Assembly (NCBI RefSeq): GCF_004944975.1
Contig: NZ_SPQG01000001.1
Location: forward strand, 367,116 to 431,115
Length of the DNA: 64,000 bases
Source of the DNA: Halorhabdus amylolytica
GTDB lineage: Archaea; Halobacteriota; Halobacteria; Halobacteriales; Haloarculaceae
Direction of reading: 5' to 3'
The position numbers were made by a program, and so were the translations under genes. The notes below the pieces were generated by a model, which was not told where the DNA came from, made no database searches, and saw nothing but the letters and a program-made list of their open reading frames with translations. Shown here piece after piece: positions 19,771 through 28,302 of this stretch; position 1 is the first letter of the stretch; each line of letters begins with the position of its first letter.

Positions 19771-20172
19771 ATGGGGGAACAACCGAGCGATCTCGAAACC
19801 GTCCGCAGTCGGCTCAACGTCGTCACTCAGGAGACGCGGTTCTCGTTGCTGCAGGACATTTTGGGCCATCCCAACGGGTTGCCGACGCTGAAAGAACTCG
19901 ACTACGTCAATCCCTCGAAGAGCCGGACGACGATCCGTCAGCACCTCGAGGAACTTGTCGACGCCGGGATCGTCGAGGAGGTACTTCTTCCCGAGGACCG
20001 CCGACGCAACGACCGCCCCTACAAGTTCTACGGTCTCAGCGAGGAGGGACGAGCGTTCTTAGAGGAGCACAAACTGCTTCGGGCCGAAGACACGCTGCGG
20101 GAGATCTACAATCGCGTCGAGAAGACCGACGAGATCGAACGGTACGAGGGCGCGCCGCGACCCGAGTGGTGA
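19771..20172 (+). CDS. Winged-helix transcriptional regulator (ArsR-like)
   Basis: A 133-residue DNA-binding protein with a winged helix at about residues 10-80 (TQETRFSLLQDILGHPNG ... SRTTIRQHLEELVDAGIVEE) and a C-terminal helix. The family is common in haloarchaea and usually lacks a defined ligand. ATG 19771 is preferred to a TTG at 19729 because CTCTTAAAC at 19741 lies 30 nt before it, giving a leaderless transcript. A transporter follows 76 bp downstream on the same strand. Confidence 0.75.
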   Translation: MGEQPSDLETVRSRLNVVTQETRFSLLQDILGHPNGLPTLKELDYVNPSKSRTTIRQHLEELVDAGIVEEVLLPEDRRRNDRPYKFYGLSEEGRAFLEEHKLLRAEDTLREIYNRVEKTDEIERYEGAPRPEW

Positions 20173-20248
20173 GCGATTACATCCCGGATTCGACGTTCGA
20201 CCCGGCGACACTGGCAAGTGGTTTTTACTTGTGGCCGTCGACACCCCC

Positions 20249-21625
20249 ATGATGCCGGACGAGCAGGCCGAAGCGGCAGGCCCGATCGACGCGTTCCGAT
20301 CCTTCTTCGCACTCCGACGGGATGTCCTCGTCCTCTCGCTGGCAATGTTCGCGTTCAGCCTGGGCTTTCAGATGACCAGTCGGTATCTCCCGGAATACAT
20401 GACTGCACTCGGAGCATCGGGATTCGTCGTCGGGCTCTACGGCACGTTCGGGAACGTCATCTCGGCGGTGTTCCCCTATCCCGGCGGCGCGATTTCCGAC
20501 CGGATCGGGTCGCGATATGCGCTGACGCTGTTCGGCGCTCTCTCGACGCTCGGGTTCGCCGTCTGGCTGGTCGCCGGGCAGTTCGACGCGGTCGTCGTCG
20601 GTGGGCTGACAATCGAACCCTGGATGTGGATCTTCGTCGGCCTGGTCTTCGCCCAAGCCTGGAAATCGTTCGGCCTCGGTGCTTCCTTCGCCGTCGTCAA
20701 GCAGGCGACCGAGCCCTCGCGGCTGGCGGCCGGGTTCGCGAGCACAGAGACCTTCCGCCGGGTGGCCTTTCTCGTCGGCCCGGTGCTCGCGGCTATCCTG
20801 ATCGACCTCCAGTGGAATGTCCCCGTCCTCTCGCCGATTCTCGGACAGATGGGCGACTCGTTCGCGACGAACTTCCAGTACGTCCTGCTGGTCGGGGTTA
20901 TCTTCGGCGCGCTCGGCACGCTCATCCAGCACTGGCTGTACGACGCGAGCGAGGACACGATCGGCGGTTCGTTTGCCGGCGTCGAGCAGATCCGGGCGGA
21001 CCTCCGGGCGATGCCCGCCGAGTTGCGACCGCTGCTGGTCGGCGACACGCTGGTCCGGTTCGCCAACGGCATGGTGTACGTCTTCTTCGTGCTCGTGGTC
21101 ACGCAGTTCCTCGAAGTCGGCTTCGACGCCTCGGTCGCTCTCTTTGGAACGTCCTACAGCGTCACCCTCTCGCCAGCGGCCTTCTTCGGGTTCCTGCTCG
21201 GTGTCGAGATGCTGGTCGCGTTGCTCGTGATGGCTCCCGCGGCGAAGGCTGCCGAGTACGTCGGCCTCAAACCTGTCGTCGCGCTCGGCTTTGCGGTATA
21301 CGCGATCTTCCCGGTCGTGCTCATCTATGCGCCTGCCACGTCACCCGCGATGATCGCCGTCTTCGCGTTCTCGGGACTACGCTTCGCGGGGCTGCCCTCC
21401 CACAAGGCGCTGATCGTCGGGCCGGCCGAGGCCGACGCCGGCGGCCGGGTCACTGGGACGTACTACCTGCTGCGGAACACGATCGTCATCCCGAGCGCGG
21501 CCATCGGCGGCTACCTCTGGGATTACGTCAGTCCGGAGATCGCGTTCACGCTTGCGGCGGCGATCGGTGTCCTCGGCACGGGATACTTCCTCGTCTTCGG
21601 CGAGGAATTCAAAGCGTATCGATAG
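20249..21625 (+). CDS. MFS transporter
   Basis: A 458-residue major facilitator with about 12 predicted membrane helices. Seen are a helix 2-3 loop with GGAISDRIGSRYALTLFGAL (MFS motif A form G-x3-D-R-x-G-x-R) and a second half beginning near LVGDTLVRFANGMVYVFF. Substrate unknown. ATG 20249 is chosen because TTTTTACTT (20222-20230) sits about 26 nt upstream; the GTG at 20231 would be too close. Confidence 0.8.
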   Translation: MMPDEQAEAAGPIDAFRSFFALRRDVLVLSLAMFAFSLGFQMTSRYLPEYMTALGASGFVVGLYGTFGNVISAVFPYPGGAISDRIGSRYALTLFGALSTLGFAVWLVAGQFDAVVVGGLTIEPWMWIFVGLVFAQAWKSFGLGASFAVVKQATEPSRLAAGFASTETFRRVAFLVGPVLAAILIDLQWNVPVLSPILGQMGDSFATNFQYVLLVGVIFGALGTLIQHWLYDASEDTIGGSFAGVEQIRADLRAMPAELRPLLVGDTLVRFANGMVYVFFVLVVTQFLEVGFDASVALFGTSYSVTLSPAAFFGFLLGVEMLVALLVMAPAAKAAEYVGLKPVVALGFAVYAIFPVVLIYAPATSPAMIAVFAFSGLRFAGLPSHKALIVGPAEADAGGRVTGTYYLLRNTIVIPSAAIGGYLWDYVSPEIAFTLAAAIGVLGTGYFLVFGEEFKAYR

Positions 21626-21688
21626 CCGTCCTCCCTCGACCGCACCCGCGGATCGTCCCGCTTATTCGGCGCGAGCCCCGACCCGAGG

Positions 21689-22411
21689 ATGATGCAGTGC
21701 CGGCAGTGTGCCGCCGAACTCGACCGCCCCGGCGACTACTGTCTGGTGTGTCACACCGCGAACGCGGACGTGGTCGTCCTCGACCTCGACCGGGAACGCG
21801 CACGGGTGACGACGATCGACGACGACGCGGTGCTCGGAACGCGCGTGGTCACCACCACGCCGGAGGAGGGAGAGCTGACCCGCATGGAAGTCCGGAACTT
21901 CGCCGGTCAGATCGTCGACGAGGTCCACCGCAAGCGGCCCGAAGAAGTCTACGTCACCGGGGATCGAACAATCATCGACGCCGTCCGGGCCCAACTCCAC
22001 TACGAGTGTTACCGCGTCGAAGGCGACGATCCCGTCGAACGCGTCATCGAGCGTCGTGGTGAGCCTGCCCTCGAAGTCGTCGAGGCCAGTACGGCCGAGA
22101 AGATCGGCGGCACCCACTCGACGCTGATCGGCGACCGCGACGGCAAGCGCGCCATCGAGACGGTCGCCGACCACCCCCACGTCAAGAAGATCATCCCGGG
22201 GCCGATCGACGCCAGCGGGTCGAGCGCCCGCGGCGGCGTCCGGGCGAAGGCGACCCGGGCAGATCAGGGCGGCAACGTCCGACTCCTCATCCGGGACGGC
22301 TCCAGCGTCCAGGAGAACCGCGTCGTCACGACCGCCGGCGATCGGGAGCTCGGCGAGCACGTCCGGGCGGATCTCAACGAGGCCTTGCGGGAGGCCGACC
22401 TGGCGGAGTGA
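21689..22411 (+). CDS. DUF2103 putative metal-binding protein
   Basis: A 240-residue protein with an N-terminal zinc ribbon ([18 protein letters not shown]) and the DUF2103 core, recognised by [24 protein letters not shown] and the [18 protein letters not shown] segment. Function unknown. It has two adjacent ATGs (21689, 21692). It lies just before ribosomal and polymerase genes, a neighbourhood that suggests an RNA-related role, but this is inference. Confidence 0.8.
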   Translation: MMQCRQCAAELDRPGDYCLVCHTANADVVVLDLDRERARVTTIDDDAVLGTRVVTTTPEEGELTRMEVRNFAGQIVDEVHRKRPEEVYVTGDRTIIDAVRAQLHYECYRVEGDDPVERVIERRGEPALEVVEASTAEKIGGTHSTLIGDRDGKRAIETVADHPHVKKIIPGPIDASGSSARGGVRAKATRADQGGNVRLLIRDGSSVQENRVVTTAGDRELGEHVRADLNEALREADLAE

Positions 22412-22480
22412 CGTCAAAGCGAGATCGGAGACGACCGACTCAACAGGTTTATTTGCGCGCTCGCGTGACAGGATAGTACT

Positions 22481-22765
22481 ATGGCCGAACGAGGAGAGAC
22501 CGGCAGCGCCGGCCGGTTCGGCGCGCGCTACGGGCGGGTTGCCCGACGTCGCGTCGCCGAGATCGAGGAGGACATGCGCGACGAACACGAGTGTCCCGAG
22601 TGCGGGCGCGAACGCGTCTCGCGGCAGGGAACCGGCGTCTGGGAGTGTGGCTACTGTGGCTACACGTTCACGGGCGGTGCCTACAGCCCCCAGACTCCGG
22701 GCGGTCGGACCGCCGAGCGGTCGATCCGCGCGGCGCTCGCCGAGACCGCGGACGAGGAGGAGTGA
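22481..22765 (+). CDS. rpl37ae: 50S ribosomal protein L37Ae
   Basis: A 94-residue zinc-ribbon ribosomal protein (L43e). [19 protein letters not shown] is followed by the four-cysteine zinc site [23 protein letters not shown] split across the ribbon and by TFTGGAYSP. Immediately upstream of rpoP, with one base between stop and the rpoP ATG, as in many archaea. Confidence 0.95.
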   Translation: MAERGETGSAGRFGARYGRVARRRVAEIEEDMRDEHECPECGRERVSRQGTGVWECGYCGYTFTGGAYSPQTPGGRTAERSIRAALAETADEEE

Positions 22766-22766
22766 T

Positions 22767-22901
22767 ATGGCATACAAGTGCTCGCGTTGCAAACGGGACG
22801 TCGAACTCGACGAGTACGGCGGCGTCCGCTGTCCCTACTGCGGGCACCGGGTCCTGCTGAAGGAGCGCTCCCGGGACGTCAAAGAGATCGACGTCGAGTA
22901 A
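22767..22901 (+). CDS. rpoP: DNA-directed RNA polymerase subunit P
   Basis: A 44-residue zinc-binding subunit of archaeal RNA polymerase (Rpb12 homologue). It has the [11 protein letters not shown] knuckle, [10 protein letters not shown] second knuckle and the basic C-terminal [14 protein letters not shown]. It starts one base after the rpl37ae stop and ends 18 bp before pcc1, so the three are one operon. Confidence 0.96.
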   Translation: MAYKCSRCKRDVELDEYGGVRCPYCGHRVLLKERSRDVKEIDVE

Positions 22902-22919
22902 CCGACCGGTTTCGATCGG

Positions 22920-23180
22920 ATGGATCACGAGGCCGTTCTCGCGTTCGATTACGTCGACCCCGACAGCGCCCGTCTCGTCGAACGCAGTGTCGCCCGGGAG
23001 GTCGGCGAGATCGGCGGCGACCGGACGCGGACCCGACTCGACCGGACGGACGCCACGCTGACGCTGACTGTCGAGGCGTCGGACTTGGTCGCCCTTCGCG
23101 CCGGGCTGAACACCTGGTCCGGACTCGTCGCCGTCGCCGAAGAGTGTGGCGGTGTACTGTCCGATCCCCCCGATCACTGA
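22920..23180 (+). CDS. pcc1: KEOPS complex subunit Pcc1
   Basis: An 86-residue dimeric subunit of the KEOPS complex, which makes N6-threonylcarbamoyl-adenosine in tRNA. It shows the Pcc1 beta-alpha-beta pattern with YVDPDSARLVERSVAREVGE and the helix DLVALRAGLNTWSGLV. ATG 22920 closely follows rpoP. Its TGA stop shares its last base with the first base of an 82-bp inverted-repeat element. Confidence 0.9.
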   Translation: MDHEAVLAFDYVDPDSARLVERSVAREVGEIGGDRTRTRLDRTDATLTLTVEASDLVALRAGLNTWSGLVAVAEECGGVLSDPPDH

Positions 23181-23261
23181 TACGGACTGCTGTAACTGTT
23201 TACCGGTACGACCGCCCGCACTCGGGGGGTCGATATCGAAATGACTTACAGCAGTCCGTAT
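23180..23261. repeat. 82-bp inverted-repeat element, copy A
   Basis: Perfect 16-bp terminal inverted repeats: ATACGGACTGCTGTAA (23180-23195) and TTACAGCAGTCCGTAT (23246-23261). Shared internal sequence with copy B includes TAACTGTTTACCG, GACCGCCCG and a GGTCGAT...GAAATGACTTA block. It begins on the last base of the pcc1 stop codon. It could fold as one long hairpin and may act as a transcription end or be a non-autonomous mobile repeat. Confidence 0.85.
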
Positions 23262-23344
23262 GAGCGACCGCCGGCATTCCGTCGTCCAGTCACGGCTTCC
23301 CGGGCGGCAGTTTTATACACTAATTAGACCATTCCGGTGATACG

Positions 23345-23977
23345 ATGGCGGGACAACGACGGACCACGTGGAACCTGTCCTGGACAGTCACCGCGGGGTT
23401 CGTCGGAGGGGTGATCGCGTACCTGGCCGGGTTCGCAGTGATCTACCTGCGCAAGGCTGGAACGTTGCCCGACGACGGGCTCGGGACGATCGGCGAACTC
23501 AGCGGGATCGGCGCGATGATCGACCTACCCAGCACCTGGCAGGTCGTGGGGTGGCTCTACTACGCCGCCCACAACGTCGACATCGTGATGGCGGTGTCAG
23601 GACTGGGCCGATCCGGGATGGGGACACTTCCACTTACGGAAGGCATCCTCTGGGAACGGTGGTTCGCGCTCCTGCCGGTCGTGACGCTACTGACGGTGGG
23701 ATTCTCACTCGCGTTCCTCGCGTCAGTCCCGGACGTGTGGCGCGGCTTTCTCTCCGGGAGTTCGATCGCGCTGGGGTACGCCCCGATCGCCGTCGCGGGC
23801 GTGATCGTGACGACGTGGAATCTCTCGATAAGCTACGGCGGCCTGTCCGCAAACGGGGCGATCAGGCCGGATCCCTTCGGAAGTGTCCTCCTGGTTGGTG
23901 TCCTGTATCCGGTCGTCCTCGGCGGGGTCGGTGGGGCCATCGCGAGTGTGATCGACGGCAGGAGGGACATTGATTGA
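23345..23977 (+). CDS. Haloarchaeal multi-pass membrane protein, unknown
   Basis: A 210-residue protein with about five hydrophobic helices: VTAGFVGGVIAYLAGFAVIY, a middle loop with DLPSTWQVVGWLYYAAHN, LLPVVTLLTVGFSLAFLA, LGYAPIAVAGVIVTTW and LLVGVLYPVVLGGVGGAIAS. No function recognised. TTTTATACAC at 23311-23320 lies 30 nt before ATG 23345, a good leaderless promoter. It sits between pcc1 and the prefoldin gene, which are often neighbours in haloarchaea, so it may be a later insertion. Confidence 0.7.
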   Translation: MAGQRRTTWNLSWTVTAGFVGGVIAYLAGFAVIYLRKAGTLPDDGLGTIGELSGIGAMIDLPSTWQVVGWLYYAAHNVDIVMAVSGLGRSGMGTLPLTEGILWERWFALLPVVTLLTVGFSLAFLASVPDVWRGFLSGSSIALGYAPIAVAGVIVTTWNLSISYGGLSANGAIRPDPFGSVLLVGVLYPVVLGGVGGAIASVIDGRRDID

Positions 23978-24049
23978 GGCCGGGCGGAAAACAGTGATCC
24001 CGTAGCAACCAAAGGGTGGGTTTTTCAGTACGGATCACGAGTTTCGGAT

Positions 24050-24451
24050 ATGCAGGGAAATCTGCCACCTGAAGCACAGGAGAAGCTCGAAGAGTTGCAG
24101 GACCTCCAGGAGACGGCCCAGCAGGTCGCCCAGCAGAAACAGCAGGCCGAGACCCAGCTGACCGAGGCCCAGAACGCCCTCGAAACGCTCGAGGACGTCG
24201 ATCCCGACACCGGGATGTACCGAGAAATCGGCGAACTCCTCGTCGAGACCGACTACGACGAGGCCGAGGCCGACCTTTCGGAAAAGGTCGACAACCTCGA
24301 GGTGCGCGTCGAGACGCTCGAGAAACAGCAACAGCGCGTCGAAGAGCAGTTCGAGGAACTCCAGGAGGAACTCCAGGAGATGCTCGGCGGCGGTGGCGGT
24401 GGCGCACTCGGCGGCGGTCCCGATGTCGGTCCGGGCGCCGGCGGGGCATGA
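24050..24451 (+). CDS. pfdB: Prefoldin subunit beta
   Basis: A 133-residue coiled-coil chaperone subunit; four beta and two alpha subunits form the jellyfish-shaped prefoldin that holds unfolded proteins for the thermosome. N-terminal helix [20 protein letters not shown], beta-hairpin with [17 protein letters not shown]-terminal helix and a glycine-rich tail. Overlaps the DUF3194 gene by ATGA. Confidence 0.94.
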   Translation: MQGNLPPEAQEKLEELQDLQETAQQVAQQKQQAETQLTEAQNALETLEDVDPDTGMYREIGELLVETDYDEAEADLSEKVDNLEVRVETLEKQQQRVEEQFEELQEELQEMLGGGGGGALGGGPDVGPGAGGA

Positions 24452-24705
24452 GCGAGGACGCGAGCACCGAGCCGAGCGACGAGACCGTCGTCCAGACCGC
24501 CGCGGAGGCCGCAGAGGATGTCGTCTTCTCTCGGTTCGACCGTTCGGAAGTCGACGATCTGGACGTGACGGTGACCTTCGAGGACGGCACACTCGAAGTA
24601 GATGTCTATCTCGATGCGCCGGACGGACGGGCGGATACGGAACGGATCGCCGACGATGCCGCGCTGGCCGCTCGCTCAGCGGTCGACGACCTCTTTCGCG
24701 AGTGA
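24448..24705 (+). CDS. DUF3194 family protein
   Basis: An 85-residue acidic protein that begins inside the prefoldin beta stop (4-bp overlap). It has the [20 protein letters not shown] strand pair and a helical C terminus ([19 protein letters not shown]). DUF3194 regularly follows prefoldin beta in haloarchaea; the role is unknown but the coupling suggests a link to chaperone function. Confidence 0.8.
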   Translation: MSEDASTEPSDETVVQTAAEAAEDVVFSRFDRSEVDDLDVTVTFEDGTLEVDVYLDAPDGRADTERIADDAALAARSAVDDLFRE

Positions 24706-24772
24706 CCCGGCGGTTGTCGACGATCTCTTTTCCGAATGAGTCAGTGGCGAGCGTCGCTCCTTTCTGTGGAGA

Positions 24773-25015
24773 TCAACGATCGTCGACCGGCGCGGCGCGA
24801 TCCTCGGCGCGGTCGTCGATGAACCCCGTCCGGAAGCCGATCCAGGCCAGGACACTGATGAACAGGATGGGCGGGAGGATCATGAACCCCCACAGCGGGT
24901 CGAGTCCCCAGAACAGGAGCAACAGGAGGTCCGCGAGGCCGAGCGCGAGAAACGGGGCCACCGCTTTCAGCGCCTGGGCGCGGTCGTACTCGCGCTCCGG
25001 AACGGGATCGCTCAT
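24773..25015 (-). CDS. Two-helix membrane protein, hypothetical
   Basis: An 80-residue protein with two hydrophobic helices (APFLALGLADLLLLLFWGL and GFMILPPILFISVLAWIGF) and a charged tail with DDRAEDRAAP. The start at ATG 25015 gives MSDPVPEREYDRAQAL; longer frames run upstream through the divergent region. Convergent to DUF3194 and divergent from the nuclease-like gene. Confidence 0.65.
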   Translation of the reverse strand: MSDPVPEREYDRAQALKAVAPFLALGLADLLLLLFWGLDPLWGFMILPPILFISVLAWIGFRTGFIDDRAEDRAAPVDDR

Positions 25016-25174
25016 CGGGTCAAGTTGGCGACCTGGAGCCAAAAGGACGACGACAGCGGAAAACGGGAGGGCGGATCGTCGAACAAATCCGTCGTCACGA
25101 GGGAGACAGCGTCTTCCTGGCGACGACGCGTCGTCGGGGGAGTACTTTTCACCTCGCACGTCCAACATCACGGT

Positions 25175-25711
25175 ATGGAACACGAAGCGACGATAGAGGG
25201 GGTCGGCGTGGGTGTCGGTGAGGACGGCTCGGGGGCGCCAGTGGTCCTGCTACGTGCCCGCGAGCAACTCGTCCCTATCTTCGTGAGCGGCGATCAGGCG
25301 CAGTCGATGCAACTCGCCATCGAGAACGAGCCTTTCGAACGGCCCCTGACTCACGATCTGTTGATCGAGATGATCTCCGAGTTCGGTGCCGCGATCGACC
25401 GGGTCCGGATCGACGACCTCTCGGACGGTACGTTCTACGCGAAAATCGACGCCGAGCAGTACGTCGAGGGATCACGAAAGAATGCCGTCTTCGACGCCCG
25501 CCCCAGCGACGGGATCGCGATCGCCCTCCGGGAGGACTGCCCGGTCGTCGTCAGTGACGAGGTGATCGATCAAGCCGGACGACCACCCGAGGCGTTCGAA
25601 CCCGACGACGAACGGGAACTCGATGTCGACGACCCCGACGCCCTCGACCCATCCGACCTCCGAGCCGACGACCCAGAAGAATCGGACGATCCCGACGAAT
25701 TCGATTTTTGA
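25175..25711 (+). CDS. Bifunctional nuclease family (DUF151) protein
   Basis: A 178-residue protein whose first 130 residues form the BFN/DUF151 domain: VVLLRAREQLVPIFVSGDQAQSM... (split here), RPLTHDLLIEMISEFG and the family signature VFDARPSDGIAIALRED. The last 40 residues are very acidic (DDPDALDPSD, ESDDPDEFDF). Plant and bacterial members have DNase/RNase activity; others are unproven. ATG 25175 lies 30 nt after AGTACTTTTC, so a leaderless start is likely. Confidence 0.82.
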   Translation: MEHEATIEGVGVGVGEDGSGAPVVLLRAREQLVPIFVSGDQAQSMQLAIENEPFERPLTHDLLIEMISEFGAAIDRVRIDDLSDGTFYAKIDAEQYVEGSRKNAVFDARPSDGIAIALREDCPVVVSDEVIDQAGRPPEAFEPDDERELDVDDPDALDPSDLRADDPEESDDPDEFDF

Positions 25712-25734
25712 AGGGGTGGCTGGCAACGGAAATC

Positions 25735-25912
25735 ACGGCGGCCCGTCGCGGGCCGAACGTGACAGTACCACGACACACTCCAAACAGAGTCAATCAGAGC
25801 AGATGACGCTCGGTGATTTCGGGTTGAAACCCACTCGCAGTGATTAGCTGGCATTCTCACGCAGGGAAGCCTCGCCGTGAATGGCGCGGAGGACGTCACT
25901 TCCGTCCGCCAC
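25735..25912 (+). mobile_element. Possible remnant of an IS200/IS605-type right end
   Basis: The stretch AAGCCTCGCCGTGAATGGCG with following GGAGGACGTCAC resembles the conserved right-end hairpin of haloarchaeal IS200/IS605-like units. Stem 25870-25876 with 25883-25889 has one mismatch. Upstream a short open tail ends SEQMTLGDFGLKPTRSD at 25847. No transposase core is present. The rest of the 300-bp gap before the permease holds only the next promoter. Confidence 0.35.
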
Positions 25913-25986
25913 TGTTTCCTACCGACGGACAACGCACACTGTTTTGATCGTATTTGAAACCGCCAGAAATATATCCTGATTTGTTC

Positions 25987-26014
25987 TAATTATATTTGAA
26001 ATGGTGGTCGCACA
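25987..26014 (+). promoter_or_regulatory. Promoter of the metalloid-type operon
   Basis: AATTATATTTG at 25987-25997 centres about 24 nt before the GTG at 26015, a leaderless arrangement. The string TATTTGAAA occurs here and again about 40 bp upstream (25953), a direct repeat that could be an ArsR site; this is inference. Confidence 0.45.
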
Positions 26015-27172
26015 GTGACGCCAGTCGAACTCCTCGTCGAAGTGCTTCGAGCAGGGATCGACGAGACGCTGTCGTACCTGACATTGCACGTCATCACATG
26101 CCTGGTGCCGGCGTTTTTCATCGCCGGTGGGATCTCGGCCGTGTTGTCGGACCACTTCGTGACGAAGTACCTGAGTGCGGACGCGCCGAAACTGCACGCC
26201 TACTCGATCGCGTCGGTCTCTGGCGTGGCGCTTGCGGTGTGTAGTTGCACGATCCTGCCGATGTTCGCCGGCCTCTACAGGAAGGGCGCGGGGATCGGTC
26301 CCGCGACGGCCTTTCTGTTCTCGGGCCCGGCGATCAACGTCCTGGCCGTGGTGTTCACCGCGAGTGCGCTGAGCCTCCCGCTCGGTGGGGCACGTGCATT
26401 CTTCGCCGTGTCGATGGCCGCTGCCATCGGCCTGACAATGGCCTTCGTCTTCGGGAGTAACGACGGGAACGAAAGTGTCGAAACAAATCCGGCGATGACC
26501 GACGGCGGACACGTCACCGACCGTCGCCCGACATGGGTGACCGCCGGCTTCTTCGGCACACAGGTCGCGATCCTGCTGATCGCCGCGACGGGGCTGCTGA
26601 CCTGGGCGATCAAAGCGCCGTTGCTCGGCCCGCTGTTCGCCGTGCTCGGTTATTTGCTGTGGACCAAATTCGATCGTAGCGAGATCGACGAGTGGCTCCA
26701 GGAGACGTGGTTCTTCACGCGGACGATCTTCCCGCTGTTGCTCGCCGGGACCTTCGTTATCGGCATCATCGGCGCGGTCGCAGCCATCGCCCAGGGGATG
26801 GGGCCCTTAGAGACGATCACGAGGGGTGGCGAGACGTTCGTCGCCCACCAGGTCGCACCGGGCTTGCTCACCCAGGGCATCTTCGGCGAGACGACCGTGC
26901 TGTCAGCCGGTCTCGGGTCGGTCATCGGCGCAATGCTGTACATGCCGACGCTGCTGGAGGTGCCGATCGTCGGCTCGCTGTTCGGATACACCAACGGCCT
27001 GATGGCCGACGGCCCGGCACTGGCGCTGCTGTTGGCCGGTCCGTCGCTGTCGCTGCCGAACATGCTGGTGATCTGGAAGACCATCGGCACGAAGCGAACG
27101 GCGTTGTACGTCGGTCTCGTCGCCGTCTCGGCCACCATCGCGGGCCTGATCTGGGGCCTGCTGATCGTCTGA
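26015..27172 (+). CDS. DUF318/ArsP-type permease
   Basis: A 385-residue membrane permease of the PF03773 family (YraQ/ArsP). It has about ten helices, with the two characteristic family segments in each half: AVCSCTILPMFAGLYRKGAG (CSCT motif, about residues 75-95) and FLFSGPAINVLA, then GLGSVIGAMLYMPTLLEVP and AGPSLSLPNMLV. ArsP exports organoarsenicals; other members handle different ligands, so the substrate is open. The GTG start at 26015 fits the TATA element. A CPRC thioredoxin and an ArsR follow. Confidence 0.82.
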   Translation: MTPVELLVEVLRAGIDETLSYLTLHVITCLVPAFFIAGGISAVLSDHFVTKYLSADAPKLHAYSIASVSGVALAVCSCTILPMFAGLYRKGAGIGPATAFLFSGPAINVLAVVFTASALSLPLGGARAFFAVSMAAAIGLTMAFVFGSNDGNESVETNPAMTDGGHVTDRRPTWVTAGFFGTQVAILLIAATGLLTWAIKAPLLGPLFAVLGYLLWTKFDRSEIDEWLQETWFFTRTIFPLLLAGTFVIGIIGAVAAIAQGMGPLETITRGGETFVAHQVAPGLLTQGIFGETTVLSAGLGSVIGAMLYMPTLLEVPIVGSLFGYTNGLMADGPALALLLAGPSLSLPNMLVIWKTIGTKRTALYVGLVAVSATIAGLIWGLLIV

Positions 27173-27215
27173 TGTATCGAGACCGAACCACAACAAAAGC
27201 CAATCCACACTACCC

Positions 27216-27455
27216 ATGAAAATCGAAGTCATCGGCCCTGGCTGTCCCAGGTGCCAGCAGACCGCACAGAACGTCGAAGACGCACTCGAAACCATCGACG
27301 GCGTCGATGCGACCGTCGAGAAGGTCGAAGCACAGATGGAGATCATCGACCGCGGCGTGATGCACACGCCCGCCGTCGCTGTCGACGGCGAGATCGAAAC
27401 CGAGGGGGACATCCCGGATGTCGACCAGCTGGTCGATATTCTCCGGTCGGCGTGA
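27216..27455 (+). CDS. Small thioredoxin-fold redox protein (CPRC)
   Basis: A 79-residue thioredoxin-like protein of the MTH895 type. MKIEVIGPGCPRCQQTAQNV holds the CxxC pair at residues 10-13, and the cis-proline region is VMHTPAVAVDGE. It is often encoded beside DUF318 permeases and ArsR, where it may reduce or hand over the metalloid ligand. 43 bp after the permease on the same strand. Confidence 0.85.
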   Translation: MKIEVIGPGCPRCQQTAQNVEDALETIDGVDATVEKVEAQMEIIDRGVMHTPAVAVDGEIETEGDIPDVDQLVDILRSA

Positions 27456-27533
27456 CGTGGCCGTCGGAAGAGGCTCGTCAGGCGAAGCTGCAGATACTGA
27501 TTTGTGTCTGGGTCCCGTTCGTCCGGCAAACAA

Positions 27534-27869
27534 ATGTCCTCAGGAGCGAACGATTACCGGGTCGACCCCGGAATGATGGCCGATCTGGAATCGATCGTCG
27601 CGGAGAGTGACCTCGAGGCAGCCCTGGACATCTTCGAGGCGCTCTCCGACGAGCGTCGCGTCCTCGTCATGCGATTGCTCGACGAGTCCGAGCTATGTGT
27701 CTGTGATCTCGTCGCCATCTTCGACATCGAGTATTCGAAGCTCTCCTATCACCTCAAGGTACTCAAAGAGGCAGGACTGGTGACTGCGGATCGGGACGGC
27801 AATTATGTGACCTATCGGCCGACCGAGTGCGGCGAGGACGTCGTCGACGTGATCCGGCAATTCCTCTGA
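27534..27869 (+). CDS. arsR: ArsR-family metalloregulator
   Basis: A 111-residue winged-helix repressor. DIFEALSDERRVLVMRLLDE is followed by ELCVCDLVAIF, the ELCVCDL As(III)/Sb(III)-binding motif at the start of the recognition region, and KLSYHLKVLKEAGLVTADRDG. ATG 27534 is preferred to a GTG at 27504. It probably controls the upstream permease and thioredoxin and is released when arsenite binds the cysteine pair. Confidence 0.87.
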   Translation: MSSGANDYRVDPGMMADLESIVAESDLEAALDIFEALSDERRVLVMRLLDESELCVCDLVAIFDIEYSKLSYHLKVLKEAGLVTADRDGNYVTYRPTECGEDVVDVIRQFL

Positions 27870-27915
27870 TAGATCCGTTCGGATCGGCGGCACACACGGT
27901 ATCCCGCCGCGTTTC

Positions 27916-28155
27916 TCAGTACGTCTGGACGGCGTCATCAGGTTCTCGGTGCTGTTCGGATCGGCCAGCGAGATCGTCGATCGGAACGGGAAAGGTGAAC
28001 TCGACGCCGACGTGACCGCCAACCGCCCGGCGTTCGAGGACCGTCGAGAGGTCGCCGACACTCAGCAACGTCACGAGTGCCGGGACCACGAGCAACGCGG
28101 GAAGCTGTTTGAGTCGCTCAAGCCCTTCCCCGAGTGCCCCACCGATGTCAGTCAC
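27916..28155 (-). pseudogene. Probable truncated membrane protein remnant
   Basis: A frame of 79 codons from a GTG at 28155 reads MTDIGGALGEGLERLKQLPA followed by a hydrophobic stretch (LLVVPALVTLLSVGD) and VGVEFTFPVPIDDL, then decays into a polar tail. It looks like the first helix and following loop of a longer multi-pass haloarchaeal protein. I do not recognise the family firmly. The remaining DNA to 28302 holds nothing evident. Confidence 0.35.
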
Positions 28156-28302
28156 GACTCGACCCCCGGGTTCGTCTTCGAATAGTGCGAGCGTCGGTGT
28201 CGACCTTTGGAGGGCATCGTCGCAAGCGGCACACGCCACCGAGGAATATCTTTCCACTTCGAGAACGTTATCCGACCACCGGCTCGACACCGAGGGAACT
28301 GC

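Noticed and set aside
20225-20932. 235-codon minus-strand frame opposite the MFS gene
   Set aside because: Charged low-complexity shadow of a membrane protein gene.
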